A model generated the notes under the pieces. The model worked only from the letters and a program-made list of their open reading frames with translations. It was not told the origin of the DNA and did no database searches. DNA of 64,000 bases from Ciona intestinalis. Lineage: Eukaryota; Chordata; Ascidiacea; Phlebobranchia; Cionidae. This document shows positions 51,077-61,557 of the stretch, one piece after another (positions within the stretch are counted from its first letter, which is position 1; every line of letters starts with the position of its first letter). The position numbers and the translations under genes are program-made. The stretch spans positions 8,456,050-8,520,049 of the forward strand of contig NC_020166.2 of NCBI RefSeq assembly GCF_000224145.3, read 5' to 3'.

Positions 51077-52424
51077 CACAGTTTATTATGCATCTAACCC
51101 AACATTCTAACACCGTCGTATTAGTCACTCTAAAAAAATAATTGGATCTTACTATAACGTTTATATAGCGCCTGCACTATGGCTGTATTCATCAAGGCTT
51201 CTCTATAGTAATTAAACAAGTAATCTGAGAGACGTAATTAATACTATATGTTTAATATTATGTTTCCTATGCCTTTTGTCTTAAACCATGGATATCATAT
51301 GCAACTATATTTATACTCGTTTTGCCATGCTCATATAATGCGTTGATAAGATAAAAAACATGACAGCACGCATATTATTTTACACAATAAACCGTGTACA
51401 GAAATGCTCGTGACCTTGTGTTTTAAATCACGTTCGTACTGCGTGCACACGTGTGTTACTATTGGTTGGGAGCACCGAAGCAGAACGAAAGGGGGCGTGT
51501 TTACTGTATACCATTTTCCCTTTCGTGTTTATATACGGACTCTGGTTTCGTGGTATTGAACCAGATTCGATTTCCAAACACACCAACAGGAGCCGCGGAA
51601 ATCAAATTTTTAAACAAGGGTGTATGTATCATTTTACTTGGTTAGTTTCATGGTATTGTGGGGGGCGGCTAATATTGAAGTTGTAGTTCGCGAGTTTACT
51701 TTTGTTTTCGCTATACAACGTTGCTTTATATTCAATCTTTATGGATTAGTGTTAGATTTAGCTATCTTTCTATCATTAAATCTGTGCCAGCGCACAGTCA
51801 ACCGCTACAGTATTAAACTAAATTCGGACTCCATACACTCCAACAGAAGCTGGAATCCGTCTGCTTTTGGCGTGGACGGACTCTAAAATATAGAGTTTTT
51901 CTTAATTCGTACGACAAAATTTGTGTTACAACAAAATATATTTTAAACTTTACTTAAAGGGGCTACGATTACAAATTGTGGTTTGTTTTAATTCTGTTCT
52001 CACGCAGTTTCATTTTGTTTTGTTTTTATTCAGTCTGACTCCAAACACCTCTATAGGAGAGTACTATATGCCTCTTTGTTCGTTATCACGAAGCAGCAGT
52101 GTCGTATATCGTTACTTTCTCAAGGAGGTCTGTCATATAAACCGCAAACGCACTACCTGCTTTTGTAGTAGGAACCATATACCGCGCACTGTCTTCAGAT
52201 TAAAATTTTTATTGCTATTGAATTAAGTTATAGTATTGTGATTTGTAGGGTGTATCGGTCACCCTTTATATAAAATAATATTTCTGTCTTCTATTTCTGT
52301 TTTATTTATTAGGTAATTATTAACATATATTCTTTGCTTTTTTAATCCAAAAATTTAGGCTGAACGATTGAAATTTGGAACGATGCGAAATGTTGGACCA
52401 CCGGAAATTCACGCTTTCGCGGTC
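51077..52424. other. Region without a recognisable gene
   Basis: Several open frames of 60-100 codons lie at 51451-52226 on the plus strand, but they have no domain, no splice logic and shifting frames. Loose repeats of cggactcca..cacnccaacag occur at 51537-51595, 51825-51850 and 52033-52060. Possibly a decayed element. Confidence 0.5.
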
Positions 52425-52796
52425 CGCGAGTTGCACAGTGACCAGCTATACTGCGCTTGTCTCCAGGCCATAGGATACGGGTTCGAGGGTTGACGGTGCT
52501 ACTATTGTTGACGTATGTGTGTGTGGGTTAAATTCTGATACAAATTTTAGTCAAATTTGCCACGGTGGTTCTCCTATTAGGTTTTTTAAATTGTCGGCCA
52601 TAATTAAAAACACCCTATCCCATAAAAAAGATCAGCCCCAAGGTTACATATAACTAGTAAGCAGGCGCGAAATTTATAAAACAGAACACCCATGTTATAA
52701 CGTCTGTCACACGATGATAAATAAACCAATCTATTTAGTATACGTGTGCCGACAAAAGGATGTCAGGGAAAAATCGGAACCCCCAAAATGCAGCAA
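52425..52796 (+). mobile_element. 372-bp SINE, copy 1 of a near-identical pair
   Basis: Begins cgcgagttgcacagtgacca with an A-box-like site, then a B-box-like GGGTTCGAGGGTT, a body, and the shared SINE tail (aacagaacacccatgttata, cgatgataaataaa) plus about 70 bp. The copy at 54995-55366 is the same length and nearly identical. Confidence 0.85.
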
Positions 52797-52805
52797 TGTA
52801 AAAAT

Positions 52806-53300
52806 CACAGAAATAAAAATGAATAGAACGCGCATCTCCAATGTCGGTAAAGGAGAGAGCATGATACACTCTCTCTCTTTCGCGGGTCGTTCCCGTTTAC
52901 CATTGTAGTCAATGGAATCGAGGGCGTTTTATGTAGTTTTTATTCGTTTTTTTTACTTAATTTAAAGTTATAAGGTAAACCAACTTTTTTCTAGTATATA
53001 TATATTTCTAATAAACCGTTTGTTTGAAGTTTTTAATCAAACTTATTAAATAATTAAATTTCCTAAACAAGCGCTAAACTGTAAGCGTTAACCTACCAAA
53101 TAACTAAACTGGCCTAATAAACTTGAGTAGTTGGTGTAGTTTTTGAAATAAACAGCTGAAACCTCCTAAAACTACTATGCGCCTATCTTTTACAATGGAG
53201 ACTAAGCGAAATGGGGACGGAGTTGGCGGTCACGTGAATAGAAAAAAGAATATATCACGGTTTTGGAAAGTTGCGCGTTCTACTCTTTTTTATTTCTGTG
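52806..53300. mobile_element. 495-bp TIR element A, non-autonomous
   Basis: Terminal inverted repeats of about 29 bp with two mismatches: left starts CACAGAAATAAAAATGA and right ends TTTTTTATTTCTGTG; inner ends share TAGAACGCGC. No coding capacity. No clear target duplication. Confidence 0.75.
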
Positions 53301-53304
53301 GTGA

Positions 53305-53342
53305 CACCATAGACAACTTATAATTATAAGTTGTCTATGGTG
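53305..53342. repeat. 38-bp perfect palindrome
   Basis: Left half CACCATAGACAACTTATAA is followed directly by its exact reverse complement with no loop. The word gtgaca(c) flanks both sides. It sits between TIR elements A and B. Confidence 0.92.
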
Positions 53343-53347
53343 ACACT

Positions 53348-53795
53348 CAGAGTCGTATAAACACCGAGTAGTCCAACTGCCGTCTATGTGTGTCCAAAAT
53401 AGAGCAAAAGTGGTGATTTTGACAATGGGTTTAAACGAACTTGTTAAGTTTTGTTTGTGTTTTCCTATTGTGGGAAGGTGTAAAACAGCTTCTATTTACC
53501 TTACCAAACATTTTTTAGAAAAAATGTATAAATTTAGCCGCATTAAATGACTAAAATGTCGCAAATCAACCGCTTCTAATTCTAATTTTTGACTTTTTTT
53601 AACACAGAAAACAAATAACACATGTTTTTTACATTTTTCAACCTTTAAATTTGTTTTTAGGCCCAAGTTTTTCTGTAATTTACCGAAAAACATACATTTT
53701 CCCTATACCTACTGTGTTATTTTGGACCCAAATTGCCGTTCAATTTGTGTTTTACGTAACAATGGGTTGGACTACTCGGTATTTCTATGGCTCTG
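53348..53795. mobile_element. 448-bp TIR element B, non-autonomous
   Basis: 30-bp inverted ends with four mismatches; the inner 14 bases (ACCGAGTAGTCCAA) match exactly. The interior is T-rich with no open frame of note. Confidence 0.75.
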
Positions 53796-54039
53796 GATGA
53801 AACCATATATGACCACTTATCAGGATCAACAAGAACAAGTAAGCTCGTCTTTAAGAGAAAGCACGTAATATATTTAGCATAAACTTACCTTGCCCTTGTA
53901 CTACCAAGATCGACTAAGATCGAGATAAAACCGGAAATAACCAACAATATAACGGATCTTGCTGGTTGGCATTCATGACCGTGTACCAGTAGGTAGAATA
54001 CATTCTTAATATGATGCTTAAAATAAAATGAATGAATGA

Positions 54040-54124
54040 ATGTAACTTACTTTATCCTCGCGTTACCGGAAAACGACAGTCGTTATCACACGGGTTTAAC
54101 ACCTCGTGCCAGATTACGAGTTAC
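54040..54124 (-). mobile_element. SINE tail fragment cut by a gap
   Basis: Reads gaatgtaacttactttatcc and gggtttaacacctcgtgcca, nearly the same as 8450-8524. It is cut by the N run 54125-54174. Confidence 0.75.
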
Positions 54125-54174
54125 NNNNNNNNNNNNNNNNNNNNNNNNNNNNNNNNNNNNNNNNNNNNNNNNNN
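54125..54174. other. Assembly gap (50 N)
   Basis: Run of N in the gene-poor stretch. Confidence 0.99.
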
Positions 54175-54336
54175 ATGTGGAGTAATCAGTATTTGACTGG
54201 TTTCGGCGTACAGGTGGTTAACAGGGTACTTTACGTTGGTGATTAAGACTAGCAGCAATCAGCTTAGTTTACATAATAATATATGATCGTACCTACGAAC
54301 CTACAGAGCCATTCTTTACTACATTTATAATCCAAC

Positions 54337-54430
54337 ATGAGTGGACATGCAGCTCCAAACTGCTTAAGTACTAGCAGATAAGGTGTTCGCGTTTTCCGAT
54401 TTCATAAAGACCCGGAACGCAGAAAAGGTA
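54337..54430 (+). pseudogene. Broken THAP-domain fragment
   Basis: Reading from ATG 54337 gives MSGHAAPNCLSTSR, a stop (TAA 54379-54381), then GVRVFRFHKDPERRK. This follows the THAP zinc-finger start (CAAPNC .. KGV.F.RFP.DPERRK.W). The first zinc Cys is His here and an in-frame stop replaces a residue before GV. The sequence after ERRK no longer fits. THAP domains are DNA-binding modules of P-element-type transposases and their domesticated relatives. It is surrounded by transposon-like sequence, so a transposase relic is likely; a decayed host THAP gene is the alternative. Confidence 0.65.
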
Positions 54431-54994
54431 GCTTACTAATTCAAGCAGAGGACCAAAAATAGTAACTTAGTATTGTTTTCCTCAATGTCACTTCGATATT
54501 AGGCAAATTTTACAAAGATACCTTAAGTTTCGTTGCCGGGTATACGCGTTGAGTTTGTGAGCCAAAAAGTAAAATCACGGCAATTTACATGCAAAACTGC
54601 AGCTAGATACACCAGTTTATGGTAATGTTATGCGTTTTTGTTTGTATTTTTATATTTTAAACATGTTCTTTTATGTTTTTGGTTAGTAAACTTGATATTT
54701 TCTGTTTTTTTACTCTTGAATCGATTGAGTGTTCAATAAAAGTTGATTATTTTTGTGAGGTTTATTATTATAATAAGATATAACAATAGTAGAAAGCCAT
54801 TTTTACGCGCAGAAGTGCTTGGTTTTTAAAAAATCGCAATATTTAAACGAAAAACAGCACCCAGCAATGATAAAATGCTATGCCCTGGGCTCCGTAATGG
54901 TGGCGACTATGACGTCATAGACGCGAGACAATGGATAACAAGACTCGTTGTTTTACAATCCGTTTCCTAACTTGGTCTATACTAACTTTGAGCT

Positions 54995-55366
54995 ACGCGA
55001 GTGGCACAGTGACCAGCTATACTGCGCTTGTCTCCAGGCCATAGGATACGGGTTCGAGGGTTGACGGGGCTACTATTGTTGACGTATGTGTGTGCGGGTT
55101 AAATTCTGATACAAATTTTAGTCAAATTTACCACGGTGGTTCTCTTATTAGGTTTTTTAAATTGTCGGCCATAATTAAAAACACCCTATCCCATAAAAAA
55201 GATCAGCCCCAAGGTTACATATAACTAGTAAGCAGGCGCGAAATTTATAAAACAGAACACCCATGTTATAACGTCTGTCACACGATGATAAATAAACCAA
55301 TCTATTTAGTATACGTGTGCCGACAAAAAGATGTCAGGAAAAAATCGAACCCCCAAAATGCAGCAA
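54995..55366 (+). mobile_element. 372-bp SINE, copy 2 of a near-identical pair
   Basis: Starts cgcgagtggcacagtgacca (A-box-like TGGCACAGTGA is intact here) and carries the B-box-like GGGTTCGAGGGTT about 45 bp on. Same ends as copy 1 at 52425-52796. Confidence 0.85.
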
Positions 55367-56005
55367 AATATACAAGTCAGTAGTGGTGCCAAATATATTT
55401 TACCTGTAACCAATTTTTAGTTTTACGATTGTTTATCGTTTCATTTAAAATTAAAACTATATAAATTTTAGTGTAAATTTCAATATGGTTTATTATTAAA
55501 CCAAAACAAGTTGACTTCGTAGCGCCAGAAAATCGTTTTATGCCACGAGTGGTAAACACCTAATAATTTTGGAATCACTGTTCGGAGTCAACATGTGAAA
55601 TTTCCAATGCAAACAAATGCATTAGAGTTTCGACTTGCTGAGGTAAGGTGAATTATGTTACAGAAAGTAGTACCAAAGCAGGTGATTACTGAAAATGTTG
55701 GTCTTAAAATCTCCCTTAGGCCCCCCTGATACCAGCTGTAGAGATTTATTTAAAAAACGATTTTGTTTTTTTCTAAAATTGACTTGCAAATGCAAATCTT
55801 ACGTTATTTTGAAAGTAAAAAGATTGTCATGTCACTATAGTGTTGAATCTCCCATTATATAACCGATTTTCTGTTTCATACACCTCGTGCTTACAAGTTA
55901 CCACATATGTTGCCATTTTATGAATAAATATATTATATATATATAATATAAATAATAACATATGTTATATGTTTCATTTTGGTGTGTTTCTTTAGATACA
56001 TTTCG
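55367..56005. other. Intergenic upstream of the MAIP1-like gene
   Basis: No gene seen. It includes a short SINE-tail fragment (55860-55920), an AT run (55925-55975) and a lone acceptor (tgtttctttag, AG 55994-55995) 10 bp before the next ATG. Confidence 0.55.
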
Positions 56006-56665
56006 ATGGGTAAATTTGCTCTTTCCGTGGTAAATCCGTGTTTAAACTTGTTAAATGCATCAAGACGATCACAATGTATTCTACAAAGGACTTATAGCGC
56101 AAAGCCAAAAGTTATGACAATACCAAGCCCTATAACCAGTGTTCGAAACTGGGCATTTGGAAATATGGTGCGCGGCTACTTTAACCAGGAGTTTAATTTG
56201 AAAGAGTTTGTGGCTGCCTGCCCTGCTGTAATGACGGCAATAATTGATCACCTCAATAATGGAGATTATGAGGTTTTAAATAACTTAATGATCAAGGAAT
56301 GTTGTGATGAAACCAAGTCTGGTTGGGAGGTATTGTCGGAGGAAGATAAAGTAAAGTTTTCATCAAGCCAAGAGGAGGAATTCCACTTTTTCAATCCAGT
56401 TTTAAGGATGCGTATGGAACAAACTGGTGAAGATGTCCCTCAGTTAGTTGCGCATCTAAACATACAGCTATCTATGATCTACATGGCAAAGCTGAGAGAC
56501 TTAGCTGAAGTTGCGCAACAAAAATCTAAGGACACCGTCCAAGTTAATGTTAGAAACTTAGTGACTGGCGGGACTGTAAAAAAAGTTGAATTTGAAAGGG
56601 AAGTAACGAGAGAAGTTGATGGTTCGTGGATGGTTCTTAGTCTTGACCAGTGGCCAAGCTACTGA
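56006..56665 (+). CDS. MAIP1: MAIP1-like mitochondrial protein with Tim44-like domain
   Basis: Single coding exon of 219 residues. MAIP1 (C2orf47) is a matrix protein bound to the m-AAA protease that protects the calcium-uniporter regulator EMRE before assembly. The first 35 or so residues are basic and hydroxylated with few acids, like a presequence (RRSQCILQRTYSAKPK). Next comes the family-like block RGYFNQEFNLKEFVAA..., close to the human RAYFDQDFSITEFTEGA as remembered, and a Tim44/mL45-type alpha-beta domain to the end. Human MAIP1 is longer (about 290), mainly at the N-terminus. The ATG follows a lone acceptor by 10 bp. mL45 or another Tim44-like protein is the alternative. Confidence 0.72.
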   Translation: MGKFALSVVNPCLNLLNASRRSQCILQRTYSAKPKVMTIPSPITSVRNWAFGNMVRGYFNQEFNLKEFVAACPAVMTAIIDHLNNGDYEVLNNLMIKECCDETKSGWEVLSEEDKVKFSSSQEEEFHFFNPVLRMRMEQTGEDVPQLVAHLNIQLSMIYMAKLRDLAEVAQQKSKDTVQVNVRNLVTGGTVKKVEFEREVTREVDGSWMVLSLDQWPSY

Positions 56666-57203
56666 CCACAGTTATGTTTATTCTTTCTATAGGTTTTGTA
56701 TTGTTGCTATTCGCACCATTGGTTGCTATTCGCACCATTGGTTTACAACAGACCTTCTTAGACTCGTGGTCACCGAGAGTTCACCAACTTTATACAAAGT
56801 ACTATATATTTAAGCCAATCTATTTGAAGATGTTTTTATTATATTAGAATGAAACAGAAATTATAAGTGGGCATAATATTTAAGTCATTTAAACATAGAA
56901 ATTTTACTTTCCTTCTTCGCTGCATAGATAATAAGTATTGGTTAGGATTTGTTTACAATGTTATGAAAATTGTGTGGTACAAATTGGAATTATTACCTTA
57001 TAAACCGCTTGAAAATTTTGTGCGAATAGAAAAGTTAAGCCAAGCTGTATGTCTTTACTATCGTTGTGGGCGTCAATTTAAACCATTTTCCTAAAACTAA
57101 TTTCACACCTTACAAAAATGAAGCCTACCCTTTCCTTGCTATTAATTTCTATTTTTGTTTGATAGAAATTGTGTCAAAAAAGTAGGACCATTGTTTATTA
57201 AAG

Positions 57204-59414
57204 ATGTCGGTTCAACCTTCAGACATTCAGAACTTTAAAGCTTGGAAAGGAAAGAAAAGAAAAAGGAAATTTGTGAAGAAACCAAAGAAAGAAATTGAAA
57301 AAGAGGAAACTGTGAGCTTGGTTGATCTTGATACGACAAAAGTTGAAAAGTTTGAAGAATTTCCTTTTGCTACAAAAACTAAGGCAGGTTTGCGAAAAGC
57401 TGGTTTTGTGTCACTAACTGCAATTCAGCGAGCTGCTATTAAACCTGCGATGCTTGGGAAAGATATTTTAGGTGCAGCGAAAACTGGCTCAGGCAAAACA
57501 TTAGCGTTCATTATTCCAATATTAGAATGTTTGCATAAACATAACTGGAATTCGTTGGATGGCCCAGGCGCTTTGGTGATTTCCCCAACACGAGAATTGG
57601 CGTTTCAAATATTTGAAGTTTTGAAGAAAGTTGGCGGGAAACATAATTTTTCAGCTGGTTTGCTTATTGGTGGGAATAATGTGAAAGAGGAAGCTCATAG
57701 CGTAGGAAAAACTAATATTATAATCTGCACACCTGGGCGCTTATTGCAGCATATGGACACTACCTCTTATTTTCATATGAATAACTTGAAAATGTTAATA
57801 CTGGATGAAGCGGACAGGATATTGGACATGGGTTTTAAAACCACGTTGGATGCAATCATTGAAAACCTTCCTAGTGAGCGGCAAACTTTGTTATTTTCTG
57901 CAACGCAAACGAAATCTGTTAAGGACCTTGCCCGTTTAAGTTTGCGGGACCCTGCCTATATTTCTGTTCATTCAGAAGCAAAACATTCAACTCCTCAGGG
58001 TTTAACACAAAGGTTTATCTGCTGTGAGCTTAAAGATAAATTGAATGTCTTGTTCTCATTTATAAGAAACCACCAAAAATCAAAATGCCTGGTGTTTGTG
58101 AGCAGCTGTAAGCAGGTACAGTTTATATTTGCTGCATTCTGTAAGCTGCGCCCAGGCACACCGATGCTACATTTACATGGCCGCATGAACCAACTGCGCA
58201 GAATGTCAGTTTACCAAGAGTTCTGCCGTAAAAAGTTTGCAGTTTTAGTGGCGACAGACATCGCAGCACGAGGTTTAGATTTTCCAGAGATTGACTGGGT
58301 AGTACAACTCGATTGTCCTGAAGATGCCGACACTTATATCCACAGAGCCGGACGTACAGCTCGATATAACGGTAATGGGAACTCTCTCCTTGTGCTGACG
58401 CCCACAGAGAAAGAAGCAATGCTGAAACATCTTCAAAACAAGAAAGTTCCGATTTTGAAGTCAGAAATCCAGTCAAACAAACTTGGTAAAATTGACAGAA
58501 AACTTCAATCTTATTGTGCAGAGGATAAAGAATTTAAAGAGAAAGCACAAAGATGTTTTGTAGCGTATATAAGATCCACATTTCTAATGAAAGATAAATC
58601 AGTGTTTGATGCAATGAAGGTCCCATTTAGTGAATTCTCAAGCTCTCTTGGTCTTGCTATTCCACCTAGAGTTAGGTTTTTAGAACGGAAAATGAAATCT
58701 CTAAAAATGAAGGAAAATTCTGCTGTAAATGATGAAACGAAATCTTCTGAGTTTAACTTTAATGAGATCGATGATGAATGTGATCTTATTACTGTAAAGA
58801 GGAAGAATGTATTTGAAGAGGAGGAAGAGACTTCTGAGGTGGAGGAGTTTGCTCCGGATGTTGCATTGGATCCTGCGAAGAAGAAAAGATCGAAAGCTGC
58901 GGAAGCGCGGAGGTTGTTGAGAAAGGGGATGCGAATGAATCAGAAGATTAAGTTTGGGGACGAAGGCGAGGTTGCCGAAGCGTTTCCTCCACTGCCTCCT
59001 AGTGGTGAGGATGGAGATGGTATTAACATTGAGGAAGCAGCGAAAGCGATGCAGGAGGCGGATGTAAAGGATCGTGAAAAACATCGGTTGAGGATCAGGG
59101 AGCGGCATCGTAAGAAGAGGTTGGAAGCCAAGAAGGAGAGAAGAAGATTGCAAGCTGAGTTGGAAGGGGGGAAACAAGTTGTTATTGGGGGTGATGATGA
59201 CATAGGTGATGATGACATAGGTGATGATGTCATAGGTGATGATGTCATGGGTGATGATGTGATAGATGATGATGATGTCACAAACACTGTTGCATACTCG
59301 GATGAGGAGCAAGAAGAAGAGCAAGAGGCAAAACACCGGAAGTTGAATACTGGGTTTGGAAGCAGTTTAGATGAAGATGAAATGCTTGCTTTGCATTTGT
59401 TAAGAAATAAATAG
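57204..59414 (+). CDS. DDX10: DDX10, DEAD-box RNA helicase of ribosome biogenesis
   Basis: Single coding exon, 736 residues (human 875). DDX10 (yeast Dbp4/Hca4) acts in the nucleolus in 18S rRNA processing and U14 snoRNA release. Helicase motifs are in order: Q-motif region near 68-75, I AAKTGSGKT (91-99), Ia PTREL (128-132), Ib TPGR (176-179), II DEAD (201-204), III SAT (232-234), V ATDIAARGLD (350-359), VI HRAGRTAR (380-387). The N-terminus is Lys/Arg-rich (KKRKRKFVKKPKKE). The C-terminal extension keeps the family blocks (ARRLLRKGMRMNQKIKF, RIRERHRKKRLEAKKERR) and ends EDEMLALHLLRNK like human EDEELVLHLLRSQS. A minisatellite encodes an acidic run near the end. AATAAA (59406-59411) overlaps the last codons. 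The next gene starts 187 bp downstream. Confidence 0.96.
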   Translation: MSVQPSDIQNFKAWKGKKRKRKFVKKPKKEIEKEETVSLVDLDTTKVEKFEEFPFATKTKAGLRKAGFVSLTAIQRAAIKPAMLGKDILGAAKTGSGKTLAFIIPILECLHKHNWNSLDGPGALVISPTRELAFQIFEVLKKVGGKHNFSAGLLIGGNNVKEEAHSVGKTNIIICTPGRLLQHMDTTSYFHMNNLKMLILDEADRILDMGFKTTLDAIIENLPSERQTLLFSATQTKSVKDLARLSLRDPAYISVHSEAKHSTPQGLTQRFICCELKDKLNVLFSFIRNHQKSKCLVFVSSCKQVQFIFAAFCKLRPGTPMLHLHGRMNQLRRMSVYQEFCRKKFAVLVATDIAARGLDFPEIDWVVQLDCPEDADTYIHRAGRTARYNGNGNSLLVLTPTEKEAMLKHLQNKKVPILKSEIQSNKLGKIDRKLQSYCAEDKEFKEKAQRCFVAYIRSTFLMKDKSVFDAMKVPFSEFSSSLGLAIPPRVRFLERKMKSLKMKENSAVNDETKSSEFNFNEIDDECDLITVKRKNVFEEEEETSEVEEFAPDVALDPAKKKRSKAAEARRLLRKGMRMNQKIKFGDEGEVAEAFPPLPPSGEDGDGINIEEAAKAMQEADVKDREKHRLRIRERHRKKRLEAKKERRRLQAELEGGKQVVIGGDDDIGDDDIGDDVIGDDVMGDDVIDDDDVTNTVAYSDEEQEEEQEAKHRKLNTGFGSSLDEDEMLALHLLRNK
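59191..59281 (+). repeat. 15-bp coding minisatellite in DDX10
   Basis: About six units of ataggtgatgatgac encode a G-D-D-(D/V)-I repeat in the acidic tail. Likely variable in length; indels of 15 bp keep frame. Confidence 0.9.
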
Positions 59415-59601
59415 GAATGTCTTTGTGTGTGTTTGTAGGAAATGTCTGAAACCGTTACTTTAATTGTGGAACTGTTTGAACTTACTCGCATTTCGTTAAC
59501 CAATGTCTTAAAACATTTTAAAATTAACGTCATTGTTTAACTACTGTCTTAATATTGGTTTCTATTTGCTCTGAACAGGTGTAGGACAGGTAGGGTTAGT
59601 T

Positions 59602-61125
59602 ATGAGTGGTAAATATGAATACTCGGTATCCAGTGATGGTTGGATGTCGTTGTCTGCAATGAAAAGAAAGGTGTGTATTCGTATCAATAATGGATGTTTG
59701 ATGTCTTATAATGCAACATATGCGTATCACTGCCACCAGTGTTAGTACCAGTGCTGAGTATTGAACCTGGTATCCTAAGTTTGACAATAAACCACGTGGC
59801 GTTCTGAAGTATTCTTCATAGGTGAGGTTATATAGCGAGACATGCATAAGATTTACATCTAGAGTGCTGCCTGCTATTAGCAACTACTGGCTCATAACAA
59901 TGTTAAGTGTTTGTACCCTAAGAAACAAACACCTGCTGTTGGTATATGTGTCAAGCATTGAAAAGACTTAATGATTCCGCCACTGTGGGCCTGTGAAACC
60001 TAACTTAGCAGTATACTTACCCGTAATGTTACTTTAGTTGATTCATTACTTCATTTTCCACAGAAAGTTGAACAACCAGCGCCCAAGATATCGAAGATCC
60101 GATATTCCTCACTTAAAGTTCACCGTATCTCACCTAGGAAGAAATTTAAACAATCGTCCATGCTACACTATGTGAGGGACTCTGGGTCAAAGAAATTAAA
60201 AAGAAAACGTGAAAATACCTCCCGTTCTGCGGTGGAATTGAACACAGAGAAATGTTATGATGAAAATAATGTTAAAGTAACGAAAGGTAACATAAGCAAT
60301 GACAATTCTGACTCCTACAATGTGGAAAATTTATTTCAAACTTGTTCCAAAACGAATATATCAAGAAACCTTTACAATCAAAATGCAAATCACAAAGCTG
60401 CAGGATTTGGATCTAACCAGTTTAAACCGGTTCAAAAAGATGTTTTAAACCCAGACGAACCAGTTATAACCAAAGACATCAAAGAAACATCATTTTCTCC
60501 ATTAAGTTGCTGCGCAAACTTACCAGAAAAGTTGCCAAATCAGGAAAAACATCTTCAAGTATATCCAGGGTCTTGTAATAAAGCGTTATCACCTCAAAAA
60601 TACAACGGAACTCAGGAAAAACACATTAAAACTTATTCACAGTCTTCCAAAATAGCTTTATCTCCTCAAAAACACAATAAAAGTCATAAAAAATCTTCTC
60701 AAATTTATTCACGATGTTCTAATAAAGCGTCATCCCCACAAAGAAACAACAGAAGTCAGAAAAAACATTTTGAAACCTATCCACAATCATCTAACATAGT
60801 TTTATCCCCACAAAAACCAACCAACAACAAACCATTGCAAAACAAACCCCAACTAAAGGAGCCGGACACATTAAAATACACTGGTCATGTTTCTTCTCAA
60901 AACTCTTACTTTCCAAACAACGACAAAGAAAATATCCCGGACCTTTGTTATGACCTCACAATGAAGTTTGTTGAGGATTCAGAAGGACAATTAATATTCG
61001 ATCGAATGACGCAGAAACATGGAAATAATGTAGCAGACACCCATAGAGATAGCATGTACTTTGCATTTGAACATGGTTTAAAAAACAAGCCAACCAATCA
61101 GAGCACCCAGATTTTTAATGGTTGA
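59602..61125 (+). CDS. AUNIP: AUNIP-like protein (Aurora A and ninein interactor), candidate
   Basis: Two exons, 59602-59670 and 60064-61125, give 376 residues (human AUNIP 357, as recalled). Similarity is confined to two ends. The start DGWMSLSAMKRKK.. resembles human GVWLDAAALKRRK.., and the exon break falls at the same place, within the basic run. The end DLTMKFVEDSEGQLIFD resembles DLLFTQDSEGNQVIRH. The middle is low-complexity with four S-P-Q-K/R motifs spaced about 30 residues (CDK-type sites) and a KEN box (NDKENIPD) typical of APC/C substrates. AUNIP localises Aurora A to spindle poles and also promotes DNA end resection. A lone acceptor (ctgaacag, AG 59577-59578) precedes the ATG by 23 bp. 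If not AUNIP, it is an unassigned mitotic-type disordered protein. Confidence 0.62.
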
Positions 61126-61557
61126 AAGTGATTGGTTATATTTATTACTAATTATTCTGTATTTTATTTACATTTTAATTTTTTTGGGCTTTTTTAAAGT
61201 TAAATAATTTTTATATTCTTATATTTTATATTTTTAATGTTTTGAATATTTTGCGTCTTGCAATATTTTGCGCTACAGTGCAGTTTTTTTATATTTAATC
61301 TCTTTCCTTCAGTGTATTTTTAATCATATGGAGACTTAAGGTTAAGTTAATGGTTGCTGCGTAATGTAGCTGGCTGTTAAAAGATAGAAATTTCAAAAAC
61401 TTTTATATTTTCTATTAAAGATTGCTAGTGTTGAATTATTACCATGTATAAGCTATTTAGCTGGGTAAGACTAGAGTTTTAAATTGTTATTAAATCTGTT
61501 GTTTTACTTTTTTTTTTAAACCCAGCATACCAGAGGTTTTGCTTCTAAATTAGAATC
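61126..61557. other. AT-rich intergenic DNA between AUNIP-like and DDX1
   Basis: No gene seen. T-rich throughout, with lone acceptors (aacccag, ataccag) at 61520-61535 before the DDX1 start. Confidence 0.55.

Noticed and set aside
51451..52226. Cluster of plus-strand open frames of 64-101 codons
   Set aside because: No domain, no consistent frame, no splice signals joining them; loosely repetitive sequence.
56665..57204. Operon of MAIP1-like and DDX10
   Set aside because: The 540-bp gap is too long for the usual tight spacing; same strand alone is not enough.
58123..59533. Antisense open frames of 117-211 codons over DDX10
   Set aside because: Shadow frames; the Ile/Thr and Ser-rich repeats are the reverse of the Asp/Glu minisatellite.
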